A stretch of 64,000 nt of DNA from assembly GCA_001801995.1 (NCBI GenBank), contig MGZB01000044.1, forward strand, positions 1-64,000, in the 5' to 3' direction. Made by a program: the position numbers and the translations under genes. The DNA is from Gammaproteobacteria bacterium RIFOXYD12_FULL_61_37 (lineage in GTDB: Bacteria; Pseudomonadota; Gammaproteobacteria; Chromatiales; Chromatiaceae). Positions within the stretch are counted from its first letter, which is position 1, and each line of letters begins with the position of its first letter. The notes beneath the pieces are model-generated. The model ran no database searches and was not told where the DNA came from. It saw nothing but the letters and a program-made list of their open reading frames with translations. Below are positions 1-8,121 of this stretch, one piece after another.

Positions 1-73
1 ATGGCTGCAATCTCCACCTTAACTCAATGTCATCGACTGAGGGCTTGGCAAAACCGGGGCGACCATCTATGAC

Positions 74-95
74 AGTTTGCTAAATACATAATTCA
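74..95. repeat. Half copy of the REPIN-like element
   Basis: Twenty-two bases identical to 768-789 begin AGTTTGCTAAATAC. The rest of the palindrome is absent, so this is a solitary half. The two copies lie directly repeated on both sides of brnTA. Bases 1-73 to its left contain only a short open stretch from the window edge to TGA at 70-72, which I cannot identify. Confidence 0.5.
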
Positions 96-116
96 GCAAT
101 TGAGATCAGCGGGCTC

Positions 117-186
117 GTCCAACACTGCGCTCCATGTGACGCTACGCGATAAAGCCGCGCAGCGCCCCTGAGCTTGGACGTTATGG
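117..186 (+). repeat. attC-like site upstream of brnT (cassette boundary)
   Basis: The segment begins with GTCCAAC, fitting the RYYYAAC inverse core, and ends with GTTATGG, close to the GTTRRRY core, 70 bp overall. The outer arms are partly palindromic (CGTCCAA at the left, TTGGACG near the right). If recombination falls after the G at 180, the downstream cassette starts TTATGG at 181. Its first bases are the exact complement of CCATAAC at the end of brnA, which is the expected relation between the two ends of one cassette. The site is degenerate and no integrase is visible, so this is inference. Confidence 0.45.
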
Positions 187-191
187 GTAGC

Positions 192-219
192 TTGACAAGC
201 ACTATTTGATCCATACACT
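192..219 (+). promoter_or_regulatory. Sigma70-type promoter of brnTA, likely giving a leaderless mRNA
   Basis: A perfect -35 box TTGACA at 192-197 is followed after 16 bp by TACACT at 214-219, a four-of-six match to the -10 consensus. The brnT ATG is only 6 bp beyond the -10, so transcription would begin at about the start codon. The promoter lies just inside the proposed cassette edge, as expected of a cassette carrying its own promoter. Confidence 0.55.
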
Positions 220-225
220 GTACAT

Positions 226-513
226 ATGATTGCATTCGAGTGGGACGCCACGAAGGCGGTATCAAACCTTAAGAAGCATGGCGTCTCATTTGAAGAGGCC
301 CAGTCAGTGTTTTATGACGAATTTGCTGTTCAGTTCTTCGATAACGATCGCTCGGAGAATGAAGAGCGGTTTCTGATGCTTGGCATGAGTGTGAATGCAA
401 AGCTTTTGCTTGTGTGTCACTGCGAAAGAGAATCCGGCCAAGTGCTTCGCATTATTTCCGCACGAAAAGCCACAAAGCCTGAGCAAACATTTTATTTGGG
501 TGAGCGAAAATGA
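226..513 (+). CDS. brnT: BrnT family ribonuclease toxin
   Basis: The 95-residue product has the whole-length BrnT pattern: FEWDATKA at residues 4-11, then NLKKHGVSFEEA at about 14-25, and a C-terminal segment with RIISARKAT. BrnT toxins are RelE-fold ribonucleases that block translation and are neutralised by BrnA. The ATG at 226 gives the usual BrnT N-terminus exactly, which supports this start although almost no 5' leader remains. It overlaps brnA by 4 bp (ATGA), the normal toxin-first order. Base composition is clearly more AT-rich than the chromosome to the right, which suggests transfer, and attC-like boxes flank the pair. Confidence 0.88.
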   Translation: MIAFEWDATKAVSNLKKHGVSFEEAQSVFYDEFAVQFFDNDRSENEERFLMLGMSVNAKLLLVCHCERESGQVLRIISARKATKPEQTFYLGERK

Positions 514-734
514 AAGCTGAATATGATTTGTCTGCAATGAAGTCGCGTAGAAATCCCTACGCGTCGAAACTAAAGAAATCTGTAACCATGCGCCTATCAG
601 AAGACGTTATTGGTTACTTCAAAAGCATGGCTGAAGAGGCGGGCGTACCTTATCAAAGCCTCATAAATCTTTACCTACGTGACTGCATTACAAATCATAG
701 AAAACTACAAATCACTTGGCCTACTAATCCATAA
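510..734 (+). CDS. brnA: BrnA family antitoxin
   Basis: The 74-residue protein has a basic middle part (KLKKSVTMRLSEDVIGYF) and a ribbon-helix-helix-like tail ending in SLINLYLRDC, typical of BrnA/CopG-type antitoxins. Such proteins bind BrnT and the brnTA promoter and autorepress the operon. The start overlaps the brnT stop as ATGA. The TAA stop lies inside CCATAAC, the proposed left arm of an attC site, so gene and recombination site overlap by a few bases, common in integron cassettes. The antitoxin role is family knowledge combined with its position after brnT. Confidence 0.82.
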   Translation: MKAEYDLSAMKSRRNPYASKLKKSVTMRLSEDVIGYFKSMAEEAGVPYQSLINLYLRDCITNHRKLQITWPTNP

Positions 735-756
735 CGAATAAGGTTAGATCGTGCGA
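729..756 (+). repeat. Truncated attC-like site at the end of brnA
   Basis: CCATAAC at 729-735 is the exact complement of GTTATGG at 180-186. The 25 bp at 732-756, from the brnA stop codon through GTTAGATCGTGCGA, recur identically at 24740-24764 after a methyltransferase gene, where a complete attC-like site is present. Here the right half is missing because a palindromic element begins at 755. Identity of a noncoding stretch behind two unrelated genes supports a shared recombination site. Confidence 0.5.
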
Positions 757-822
757 ATTACGGTGATAGTTTGCTAAATACATAATTCATTAAGTATATT
801 TAGTAAAGTGTCACCGTAATTC
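755..822. repeat. Palindromic REPIN-like element
   Basis: A 68-bp near-perfect inverted repeat has arms starting GAATTACGGTGA and ending TCACCGTAATTC. Pairing extends about 29 bp per arm through TTT(G/A)CTAAATA with a few substitutions. It interrupts the attC-like site behind brnA. A partial copy of one arm lies at 74-95 with 22 identical bases (AGTTTGCTAAATACATAATT plus CA). This layout is typical of paired REP sequences moved by RAYT-type transposases; no such transposase is in the window. Confidence 0.55.
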
Positions 823-938
823 TGGTAATTCTGAGGCGATCCACACTGAATGTCTCCATTCATCGTGGCTGAGTGATCGCAGATTCATGCTTCGTGTACC
901 GCGAAAAATTGCGCGAAACAATTGCGGCGATATAGAGT

Positions 939-985
939 GGAATCCGGAAAATGACGCAACGCGTGCGTGCATTTTCCAGGATTCC
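939..985. terminator. Hairpin downstream of the Spy/CpxP-like gene
   Basis: Arms GGAATCCGGAAAATG (939-953) and CATTTTCCAGGATTCC (970-985) can form a long stem. It lies about 40 bp beyond the stop of the minus-strand gene that ends at 1026. A T tract is weak, so it may instead be another mobile palindrome. Apart from the REPIN-like element and this hairpin, I see nothing in 735-1025. Confidence 0.35.
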
Positions 986-1025
986 TTTGGCAGCGTTTGA
1001 TTGCCGACTGCCGAAAAATAAAAGG

Positions 1026-1523
1026 CTACTTCTTATGCATCATCTGGCTCATATGCTCCATGTGCAGCTCGTCGAAGGCCTTCTGCTGATCGGTCGTAAG
1101 CGCGGCATAGAACGTTTTGACAGCGTCCGCCATCTTGGCCATGTTCTCGGCGCGGGTCTTCATCATCTCCGCCATCATCGCCATGTGTTCCGGTGCGGAC
1201 GTCGACATGGTCTGGGTCATGTCCTTCTTCTTGTCCTGCATCGCGGCCATGTTCTTGGCTTGATCATTGACTTGCGTGGAGAATGTCTCCCAGGCCGGTT
1301 GCTGATCTTTAGTGAGCTTGAGCTTGGCTTGCAGTTCGCCTAAATGTTTCTGCGCGCGGGCAACTGGATTCATCCCCATGTCGCCCGGCATCATGCTCAT
1401 GCTATTGCAGCCCATGCCAGGGTTGTTCATGGTCATTTTAGCGGCGCCGTCTGCAGCCATTGCGAGGTTCGCGGCGAACACTGAGGAAATCAGTCCAAGC
1501 GTTAATTTGGTGTGCAATTTCAT
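1026..1523 (-). CDS. Spy/CpxP-like periplasmic LTXXQ-motif protein
   Basis: The 165-residue product opens with a Sec signal peptide ending AMA at residues 21-23. A methionine-rich helical protein follows, with LKLTKDQQPAWETF as an LTXXQ motif and a similar LTTDQQKAF near the C-terminus. Spy and CpxP are periplasmic chaperone or sensor-inhibitor proteins, and the methionine and histidine richness (MSQMMHKK end) also suggests metal contact. No cpxRA-like partner is adjacent; neighbours are a cassette-like module and a truncated efflux gene. The domain call is strong, the specific role uncertain. Confidence 0.75.
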   Translation of the reverse strand: MKLHTKLTLGLISSVFAANLAMAADGAAKMTMNNPGMGCNSMSMMPGDMGMNPVARAQKHLGELQAKLKLTKDQQPAWETFSTQVNDQAKNMAAMQDKKKDMTQTMSTSAPEHMAMMAEMMKTRAENMAKMADAVKTFYAALTTDQQKAFDELHMEHMSQMMHKK

Positions 1524-1770
1524 AAATATCCTTGAGAGTTGGGGATCGTCTGGGTTGCATCATGGCAACGGTGGTTGCCGTAGTGATGTTTGCTATCGGT
1601 AACCGGTTTGCGGCGCTGACCTGCGATTCTGCCGGTTCATCTGATTCGCAGTCACGAACCTTGCGCCCGATGCCGATTTGCGTCTGTACGCCAACGTACA
1701 TTACGTCATTGCCTTGGGGGCTACCGATGAATCTGGCGAGTGAGAGACTCTGTGCGGTATGGAACGTTTG

Positions 1771-2548
1771 GGAAAACGCCGACCATCTCGCCCGGCTCCA
1801 GGCCGCCGAGGCCGGGGTGCGCGTCGCCCAGGCCGCGTTGGAGCGCGTGCTCAACGGGGCGCGGCCCGAGGAACGGCGCGAGGCCGCAGCGGCGGTGACC
1901 GAGGCCGAGGCCCTGGCGGGACTCTCGGACCGCGAGGCGGCGCGCCAGCAGGGCCTGGCCGAACAGAAGCTGGTCAGCCACCAGTCCCTGGATGCGGCGA
2001 ACAGCGAGGCGCGGGCCGCCCGCGCCCGTCTGGAGCGCGCCCGGCGCCACCTGGATTTGGTCGAGGCCCCGCCACGGGAGGATGAGCGCGCCCAGGCCGA
2101 GGCCGAGCTGGCGGTGGCCCAGGCGCGGGCGGCCGAGACCCGCGCCATCTACGAAAAATCCCTCATCCGCAGCCCGCTCCAGGGGCTGGTCCTGCACCGC
2201 TTCCGCCGTGCCGGGGAGCAGGTCACCGAGCTGGGCGACACCCCGATCCTCTCGGTGGGCGATACCTCGGTGCTGCGCGTGCGCGCCGAGGTGGACGAGG
2301 CCGACCTCGGCCTCATCGCCCTGGGCCGCCCGGCCTGGTGCCGCGCCGAGGCCTGGGGTGAGCGGCGCTTCACCGGGCGCGTCTCCCGCCTGGGCAGCCT
2401 GATGGGGCGCAAACGGGTACACGACGAACAGCCCGGCGAGCGCGTGGATACCCGAGTGATGGAGATCCTCATCGACCTCGATCCCGGCAGCGATCTGCCC
2501 GTGGGGCTGCGGGTGGACGCCTTTATCGAGCTGGAGGCGGGGAGGTAA
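1771..2548 (+). pseudogene. 5'-truncated HlyD-family membrane fusion protein
   Basis: The recognisable product starts at about DHLARLQAAEAGVRVAQ, a coiled-coil hairpin arm, continues through a second long helix rich in Ala/Arg/Glu, then a lipoyl-like half (YEKSLIRSPLQGLVL) and a beta-barrel segment to the end. The N-terminal membrane anchor and first lipoyl half, about 60-90 residues, are missing. Upstream in the same frame (1532-1770) the translation has no family resemblance and composition shifts abruptly. A complete adaptor would link an ABC exporter to an outer-membrane channel; an orphan ABC-2 permease lies at 48059-49180. I treat this as a remnant left by the leftward accessory DNA. 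Confidence 0.65.
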
Positions 2549-2694
2549 TAGATTTCCCAACGAGGAAAAATCGAAATAATGCCGTTTGCTCGATTATTAA
2601 TGACAACGTGTTTCAATACCACAAAGGCCTGATATTCCAGTATTTATTGGAATGTTAGGCGGGCAACCAATTCACATAGAGGGCTTCAGACGAC

Positions 2695-3321
2695 ATGAAA
2701 CGCATACTCTGCTACGGGGATTCGAACACCTGGGGCTATGACCCGGTGTCGCAGGACCGTTTGGATACGAACAGTCGTTGGACCGGGGTCTTGGGCCAAG
2801 TCCTCGGGACTGGCTACACCATCATCGAGGAAGGCCTGAGCGGCCGGACGACGGTCTGGGATGATCCCATCGAAGGTTACAAGAACGGACAAGCCTATCT
2901 GTATCCCTGTCTTGACTCCCATCGGCCCCTCGATTTGGTGGTCCTGATGCTCGGCACGAACGATCTCAAACAGCGGTTCAGCCTGTCCGCCTACGATATT
3001 GCCGAGGGGGCGAAGGTCTTGGTGCGCATCATTCAAGGCAGCTCCGCCGGTCACCATTGGCGCGCACCGCCAGTGCTGCTGCTCGCCCCGCCTCCGACCG
3101 CAAAGCTCAGTCTCTTTGCGGAGATGTTTGAAGGGGCAGGGCAGAAGTCGCGGAAATTCTCTGCCCACTACGGGCGCGTGGCCCAAGAGATGGGCTGTGC
3201 CTATTTGGACACATCGACGGTCGTCGTTTCGAGCGATTTGGATGGCATACACTTGGAGGCTGGCGAGCATCAAAAACTGGGGCAGGCGCTGGCGGTACGA
3301 ATCAAAGCGCTGCTGGGCTGA
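2695..3321 (+). CDS. SGNH/GDSL-family hydrolase (esterase-like)
   Basis: The 208-residue protein shows the SGNH blocks in order: block I GDSN with nucleophile Ser10, a glycine in the EEGLSGRTT region, block III GTND with Asn89, and block V DGIH with Asp183 and His186 completing the triad. No signal peptide is present, so it is probably cytoplasmic. Family members hydrolyse esters such as acetyl groups on carbohydrates or small acyl esters; the natural substrate cannot be told. It stands alone, with a 146-bp AT-rich gap in front and a convergent YaiI gene behind. Confidence 0.85.
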   Translation: MKRILCYGDSNTWGYDPVSQDRLDTNSRWTGVLGQVLGTGYTIIEEGLSGRTTVWDDPIEGYKNGQAYLYPCLDSHRPLDLVVLMLGTNDLKQRFSLSAYDIAEGAKVLVRIIQGSSAGHHWRAPPVLLLAPPPTAKLSLFAEMFEGAGQKSRKFSAHYGRVAQEMGCAYLDTSTVVVSSDLDGIHLEAGEHQKLGQALAVRIKALLG

Positions 3322-3333
3322 TTGGGCTACTCG

Positions 3334-3810
3334 CTAATCCCCCGGTTTGGCGCTGCCCCGCTGTTTGGCGTGCCGTGCGAGGAACCGGTCCAGTTGGTTG
3401 GCGAAGGCTTGACGGTCGGCTTGGTTGAGGGGGGGCGGACCTCCGGTTTGGATGCCGCTGGCCCGCAGGGTTTCCATGAAGTCCCGCATGTTGAGGCGGG
3501 CCCGGACATTGTCGGTGGTGTAGAGTTCGCCCCGAGGGTTGAGGGCCTGCGCCCCCTTTTCGATGACTTCCGCCGCCAGCGGGATGTCGCTGGTGATGAC
3601 GAGGTCGCCCTTTTCCACCCGTTTGACGATTTCGTTGTCGGCCACGTCGAAGCCGGCCGTGACCCGGATTGCGTTGATAAGCGGGGATGGCGGGGTGCGC
3701 ACGGGCTGGTTGGCAACCAGGGTGACCTCCACCCGGCTTCGTTCCGCCGCCCGGAACAGGATCTCCTTGACCACGACGGGGCAGGCGTCGGCATCCACCC
3801 AGATTTTCAT
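3334..3810 (-). CDS. YaiI/YqxD family protein (DUF188)
   Basis: From ATG at 3810 the protein is 158 residues and begins [16 protein letters not shown], the conserved DUF188 opening with a DADACP acidic motif. It continues with [16 protein letters not shown] and the [17 protein letters not shown] block. An in-frame ATG six codons upstream exists, but the conserved start favours 3810. The fold is PIN-like and the function is not established. The gene is convergent with the SGNH hydrolase; a terminator-like hairpin of the gene behind it lies just upstream. Confidence 0.85.
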   Translation of the reverse strand: MKIWVDADACPVVVKEILFRAAERSRVEVTLVANQPVRTPPSPLINAIRVTAGFDVADNEIVKRVEKGDLVITSDIPLAAEVIEKGAQALNPRGELYTTDNVRARLNMRDFMETLRASGIQTGGPPPLNQADRQAFANQLDRFLARHAKQRGSAKPGD

Positions 3811-3832
3811 GGGAACTCCACGGGACAAAGAA

Positions 3833-3866
3833 AAGGGAAACGCCGGATTATCCCAGCGTTTCCCTT
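3833..3866 (-). terminator. Rho-independent terminator of the LysM gene
   Basis: On the minus strand, arms AAGGGAAACGC and GCGTTTCCCTT form an 11-bp stem followed by TTCTTTG, a T-rich tail. It lies 15 bp past the LysM-protein stop at 3881 and would end the rhodanese-LysM transcript. Confidence 0.65.
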
Positions 3867-3880
3867 CGAGTGGAGGTTTA

Positions 3881-4792
3881 TTACAGAGGAACCCTCAGGA
3901 CCTGACCGATGAAGATCCGGTTGGGATCGGTGATGAGGGTTGGATTGGCGCGGAAGATTTTCATGTACTGGGTGGAACTGCCGTAGGCGCGGGCGGAGAG
4001 CGCCGTCAAGGTGTCCCCGGACTTCACTATGACTGTTCTGGCTTCGTTTTCGCGGATTTCCGCTTCCTGTTGCAGGCCTTGCAGGTAGGCAGGCGGGGTG
4101 GCGGGCGCTGCCTTTCCTTCATTGAGTGTCTGGAGGGATGCGGCCACCAGGGTATCCAAGTCACTCTGGAGGTTGTTGCCGCGCGCAGGTTGTCCGTTCC
4201 CGGCGGAGATGAGCACCTTGTTGGTCACGTCTTCCACCTTGCCTTGGGTGGTCTGCGTCTTGGCGCCGGCGTCGATCCGCTTCGCCAGCTCTTCGTCGGA
4301 GAGCTGCTCGGTGGCTTTTCCGCGATCCTGGTACTGGACGGTCAGGGCCTGTACATAATCCTTATCTTCCTTGGTGGCGGGTTGCGCCGAATTTACGTCC
4401 GGGGGGCTGATCGCCGGGGCGGCGGCTGTTGCCTGCTTCGCCCGCGCGGCGCTCTGTTGTTTCAGGTTGTCCAGTGCCTGATCCACAGAGGATGAGAGGC
4501 CTCCGTCGCCTTGCGCCTCGGCCTTGGGCGCCGGAGCTACTGCCACGGCCGGAGCCACAGCCGGAGCCACTGCCACCGATGGCTTCTGTTCGACTTCCGC
4601 CTTGACGGTGGTGGTCAGAGCCGTGGCGGGCGCCATCTGTATTTCGGCGAGATTCCGTTCCGCGCGGCTCAGGAACCAGGATCGCACCGACCAGGCGAGC
4701 ATGATCAGGGATATCAGCAGCAGGGCGGCCAAGCCTTGCAGCAGGATCTTCATGTAGTCGGGTTTCACTTCTTCTTGCTGGTAAAAGACCAT
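3881..4792 (-). CDS. Membrane-anchored LysM-domain protein
   Basis: The 303-residue protein has a short cytoplasmic start, one membrane segment at about residues 16-37 ([18 protein letters not shown]), a long Ala/Pro/Lys-rich region, and a C-terminal LysM domain of about 50 residues ([16 protein letters not shown] to GQVLRVPL). LysM binds peptidoglycan glycan strands, so the protein probably tethers to the cell wall from the inner membrane. It follows the rhodanese gene by about 60 bp on the same strand and likely shares its transcript. No catalytic domain is visible. Confidence 0.75.
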   Translation of the reverse strand: MVFYQQEEVKPDYMKILLQGLAALLLISLIMLAWSVRSWFLSRAERNLAEIQMAPATALTTTVKAEVEQKPSVAVAPAVAPAVAVAPAPKAEAQGDGGLSSSVDQALDNLKQQSAARAKQATAAAPAISPPDVNSAQPATKEDKDYVQALTVQYQDRGKATEQLSDEELAKRIDAGAKTQTTQGKVEDVTNKVLISAGNGQPARGNNLQSDLDTLVAASLQTLNEGKAAPATPPAYLQGLQQEAEIRENEARTVIVKSGDTLTALSARAYGSSTQYMKIFRANPTLITDPNRIFIGQVLRVPL

Positions 4793-4850
4793 TTTCGTCT
4801 CCTCACTCTCTCGTTTTTGTATTTCCGTCCCTTCGATCAGGACTGTCGAA

Positions 4851-5513
4851 TCACTGGGAAACCGGTTTCTTCGACGCGACTGTGGTCAGTCCCAACAGCC
4901 GCCAGAGGTTCATCCCGTCGCGGTAGTATTTCAGCTTGCTTGCCGGGTAGCCGACCTCCATCAGTCCCTGGATGGCCCTCGGCGACTGGTCGCACCAGGG
5001 GCCGTTGCAGAAGAGGGTCAGGGTTCTGGCGTTGTCGTAGTTCCAGGTGCCGCCGGGTCCCTGGGTCGCTCCCATGGCAAGGAGGATCTTCTCCAGGTAG
5101 GGATTGTTTTTGCTGAAGATGACAAAGGGGATATTGATGGCGCCGGGTATGGTTTCGGCCTCGTACCATTCCGGCATGCGGGCATCCACCAGGACCCCTT
5201 TGCCGTCCTTCACCTCGTTCATCAGAAAGTGGATCACTTCCAGTTCGCCCAGGGTCTCCACGCCAGGACCGGCAGAGATGGGGTGGATGCAAAAAGGCGG
5301 GCAGGGGCGGGATGTCTTGGCGAAGTCGTCGATCAGGCGGTTTTCCTTGTCCTGTATCCGTTGAATGCGGACCGTCGTCCCCTTGTGCGCCACGTCGAGG
5401 TAGGGGATGTCCTTAGTGATGTTGACCTCGTTGGCGAGGGCGGAAAGGGAAAAGGCGAGCCCGGTGAAAAGGGCAGCGAGGGCCGCCATCTTTACAGATG
5501 ATTTCATAGTCAA
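4851..5513 (-). CDS. Secreted rhodanese-like protein
   Basis: The 220-residue product starts with a Sec signal peptide (AALAALFTGLAFSLSALA, cleavage near residue 27). A single rhodanese-like domain follows, with VLVDARMPEWYEAETIPGA as its core and FCNGPWCDQS as the active-site loop holding two cysteines. Rhodaneses move sulfane sulfur or act as persulfide or redox carriers; this one would work in the periplasm. The second cysteine in the loop is unusual and could permit a disulfide. It is first in a two-gene transcript with the LysM protein. Confidence 0.78.
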   Translation of the reverse strand: MTMKSSVKMAALAALFTGLAFSLSALANEVNITKDIPYLDVAHKGTTVRIQRIQDKENRLIDDFAKTSRPCPPFCIHPISAGPGVETLGELEVIHFLMNEVKDGKGVLVDARMPEWYEAETIPGAINIPFVIFSKNNPYLEKILLAMGATQGPGGTWNYDNARTLTLFCNGPWCDQSPRAIQGLMEVGYPASKLKYYRDGMNLWRLLGLTTVASKKPVSQ

Positions 5514-5639
5514 TTCTCCTCCGGCATAGTGTTTTTTATTTCATGCAGTCAAGCCGCATGTAGCCAAAGCATAACACGATGAAGGCGGAAAATTTATACC
5601 GTCAAAAAATCGTATGATGGCTGTTTTTAGCCAATAATT

Positions 5640-5660
5640 TGACGGTCCAGGGGACCGTCA
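5640..5660 (-). terminator. Short hairpin at the glgB stop codon
   Basis: TGACGGTCC and GGACCGTCA form a 9-bp stem that begins at the glgB TGA stop. The following bases are AT-rich but not a clean T tract, so termination is plausible, not certain. Confidence 0.4.
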
Positions 5661-7796
5661 ATAAGGTGTCAGCACCAGGGCGCCCAAGGGCGGCAACACC
5701 AGACTGATCGATTGGTCGAAGCCCATCCAGGGGACGCTCTCGCTCTGCACGCTGTCGCTGCCGACGTTGCCGCCGTTGTAGAAGGCGGAATCGGAGTTGA
5801 TCAACTCACTGTAGCTGCCGGCCTGGGGCACGCCAATGCGATAGCCGTAGCGGGGCACGGGGGTGAAATTGAGCACGACGAGCAGGGTGCGGCCTTGGCG
5901 GTCGCGGCGCAGATAACAGATCACCGATTGGGTGCTGTCGTGGCAGTCGATCCAGGAGAAGCCCTCGTGGGAGAAGTCGAGCTCGTGGAGGGGGGGCTGT
6001 TCCCGGTAGAGCTTGGCCAGATCGCAGACCAGCAGTTGCACGCCACGGTGCTGGGGGTCGTTGATCTGATGCCAGTCGAGGGATTCGGCGGCGTTCCATT
6101 CACGGCCCTGTCCGAACTCGTTGCCCATGAACAGGAGCTTTTTGCCGGGGTAGGTGAAGAGGAAGCTGTAGAGCAGACGCAGGTTGGCGAACTGCTGCCA
6201 GGCGTCCCCCGGCATCTTGGAGATCAGCGAGCCTTTACCATGCACCACCTCGTCGTGGGAGAAGGGCAACACGAAGTTCTCGGTGAAGCAGTAGAGCAGG
6301 CCGAAGGTGAGCTGGTCGTGATGGTAGCTGCGGTGTACCGGGTTTTCATGGAAATAGGTCAGGGTGTCGTGCATCCAGCCCATATTCCACTTCATGCTGA
6401 AGCCGAGCCCGCCCAGCCAGGTGGGGCGGGAAACCTGGGGCCATGCGGTGGACTCCTCGGCGATCACCAGGGCGCCGGGGAAGTTTTTGTGGACCTCTTC
6501 GTTGAGGTGGCGGATGAAATCGACCGCCCGCAGGTTCTCCCGTCCGCCGTATTCGTTGGGAATCCAGTCGTTGGCCTCGCGGGAGTAGTCGAGGTAGAGC
6601 ATGGAGGCCACTGCGTCCACCCGCAGCCCATCCAGATGAAACTCCTCCAGCCAGTAGATGGCGCTGGAGAGCAGGAAGTTACGCACTTCGTTGCGGCCGT
6701 AGTTGTAGATCAGCGTGCCCCAGTCGCGGTGCTCGCCCAGTCGCGGGTCCTCGTGCTCGTAGAGGGCGGTGCCGTCGAACTTGGCCAGGGCGAAGTCGTC
6801 CTTGGGGAAGTGGGCCGGGACCCAGTCGAGGATGATGCCGATGCCGCGCTGATGCATGTGATCGACGAAATAGCGGAAATCATCGGGGGAGCCGAAGCGG
6901 CTGGTCGGGGCGAAATAGCCGGTGGTCTGATAGCCCCAGGAGGCGTCGAAGGGGTGTTCCGTGATAGGCAACAGTTCGATATGGGAGAAGCCCAGCCAGT
7001 TGACGTATTCGGCCAGGCGGTGCGCCAGCTCCCGGTAGTTGAGGAAATGTCCCTGGTCGCTCTTTTGCCAGGAGCCCAGGTGGACCTCATAGACGCTCAT
7101 GGGGCTGTGCTGCCAGTCACCCTCGGCGCGCTGGTCAATCCAGGTCGCGTCGTTCCATTCGTAGTTGTCCCGGTTTACCCAGCAGGCGGTCTCCGGGCGC
7201 ATCTGGAAGGCGTTGGCGTAAGGGTCCGCCTTGACCAGGAGTGAGCCTTGCCGGGTGCGGATCTCGAATTTATAGAGCGTTCCGGCGGAAAGACCGGGGA
7301 TGAACAGCTCCCAGATCCCGCTGCCGCCGCGCGCGCGCATGCTGTGGACGCGACCGTCCCAGCGGTTGAAGTCGCCGATGACGCTGACGCGCTCGGCATT
7401 CGGCGCCCAGACGGCGAAGAGCACGCCGCCGACCCCGTCCACCTGGTGCTCGTGGGCACCCAGGAAGCGATAGGCGTGCAGATGCCGCCCCTCACCGAAG
7501 AGGTATATGTCGAGGTCGCCCAGTTGCGGGGGGAAACAATAGGTATCGAATTGCTCGTGCTCATGGCCCCGGTCGTCGGTCCAGCGTAGCCGGTAGCGTT
7601 CGGGAAGGCTGGCGGCGGGTCCCCGCCATTCGAACAGGTCCGTGCCTTCCAGGCGCGTCATGAACTGACCATTTTCGACCAGCTCCAACTCCCGGCAGAA
7701 GGGGGCAAAGGCGCGGACCACGGCGGCATCGCCCTCGATATGGCGGCCCAGGATCGCGAAGGGATCGTGGTGGCGGAAATCGAGTAATTTCTCCAT
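5658..7796 (-). CDS. glgB: 1,4-alpha-glucan branching enzyme GlgB
   Basis: The 712-residue GH13 enzyme makes alpha-1,6 branches in glycogen. An N-terminal beta-sandwich with the GlgB opening ([13 protein letters not shown]) and a CBM48 module ([19 protein letters not shown]) precede the barrel. Visible catalytic parts are the nucleophile Asp394 in [10 protein letters not shown], an acidic pair at 447-448 in VIAEESTAW, and the [10 protein letters not shown] region. Length matches the family. It is divergently placed from glgC across a 325-bp gap, so glycogen genes flank one regulatory region. Confidence 0.97.
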   Translation of the reverse strand: MEKLLDFRHHDPFAILGRHIEGDAAVVRAFAPFCRELELVENGQFMTRLEGTDLFEWRGPAASLPERYRLRWTDDRGHEHEQFDTYCFPPQLGDLDIYLFGEGRHLHAYRFLGAHEHQVDGVGGVLFAVWAPNAERVSVIGDFNRWDGRVHSMRARGGSGIWELFIPGLSAGTLYKFEIRTRQGSLLVKADPYANAFQMRPETACWVNRDNYEWNDATWIDQRAEGDWQHSPMSVYEVHLGSWQKSDQGHFLNYRELAHRLAEYVNWLGFSHIELLPITEHPFDASWGYQTTGYFAPTSRFGSPDDFRYFVDHMHQRGIGIILDWVPAHFPKDDFALAKFDGTALYEHEDPRLGEHRDWGTLIYNYGRNEVRNFLLSSAIYWLEEFHLDGLRVDAVASMLYLDYSREANDWIPNEYGGRENLRAVDFIRHLNEEVHKNFPGALVIAEESTAWPQVSRPTWLGGLGFSMKWNMGWMHDTLTYFHENPVHRSYHHDQLTFGLLYCFTENFVLPFSHDEVVHGKGSLISKMPGDAWQQFANLRLLYSFLFTYPGKKLLFMGNEFGQGREWNAAESLDWHQINDPQHRGVQLLVCDLAKLYREQPPLHELDFSHEGFSWIDCHDSTQSVICYLRRDRQGRTLLVVLNFTPVPRYGYRIGVPQAGSYSELINSDSAFYNGGNVGSDSVQSESVPWMGFDQSISLVLPPLGALVLTPY

Positions 7797-8121
7797 TTTT
7801 TGCTCCTGCCTCGGGGTTACTGCCAGGGCTGACGGTTGTCATGAAAATGTGATTGGGCGTGCGAGAGAATAGCATCAAAGGCCCGGTTGCCGTGAAAATA
7901 GCGAACCGGATGTTGGGGGGTAGGTCGGCCTTCAGGCCGATTGCGGCGCCGCTTGCCGGCCTGAAGGCCGGCCTACCTGTTCACACCCCATGGGACGAGA
8001 GGCCCCGGAAAAAAGCAGGCGCCTCGGAGACGAAAAAAGTTTGAAGCCCGCGACATATCCCGAATAATGTCAGCCAAGATCGCAGCCGATTCGCTGTATC
8101 GTAATATCCAAGGAGCCGTAC
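7797..8121. other. Divergent glgB/glgC intergenic region
   Basis: This 325-bp gap separates the two divergent glycogen transcripts. It contains a 57-bp hairpin repeat (7920-7976) and an AAGGAG-like ribosome binding site at about 8109-8114 ahead of glgC. No gene or confident promoter was recognised. Confidence 0.6.
7920..7976. repeat. GTAGG...CCTAC hairpin repeat, copy 1
   Basis: The element starts GTAGGTCGGCCTTCAGGCCG and ends in a complementary arm closing with CCTAC. A close relative is at 58877-58933. Both are single long hairpins placed between genes. Confidence 0.7.

Noticed and set aside
1-72. Short open stretch starting ATG at base 1
   Set aside because: Only 23 codons to TGA, truncated by the window edge, and no recognisable family.
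5712-7244. 510-residue open frame antisense to glgB
   Set aside because: Its composition mirrors a GC-rich coding gene read backwards, and glgB on the other strand has full family motifs.
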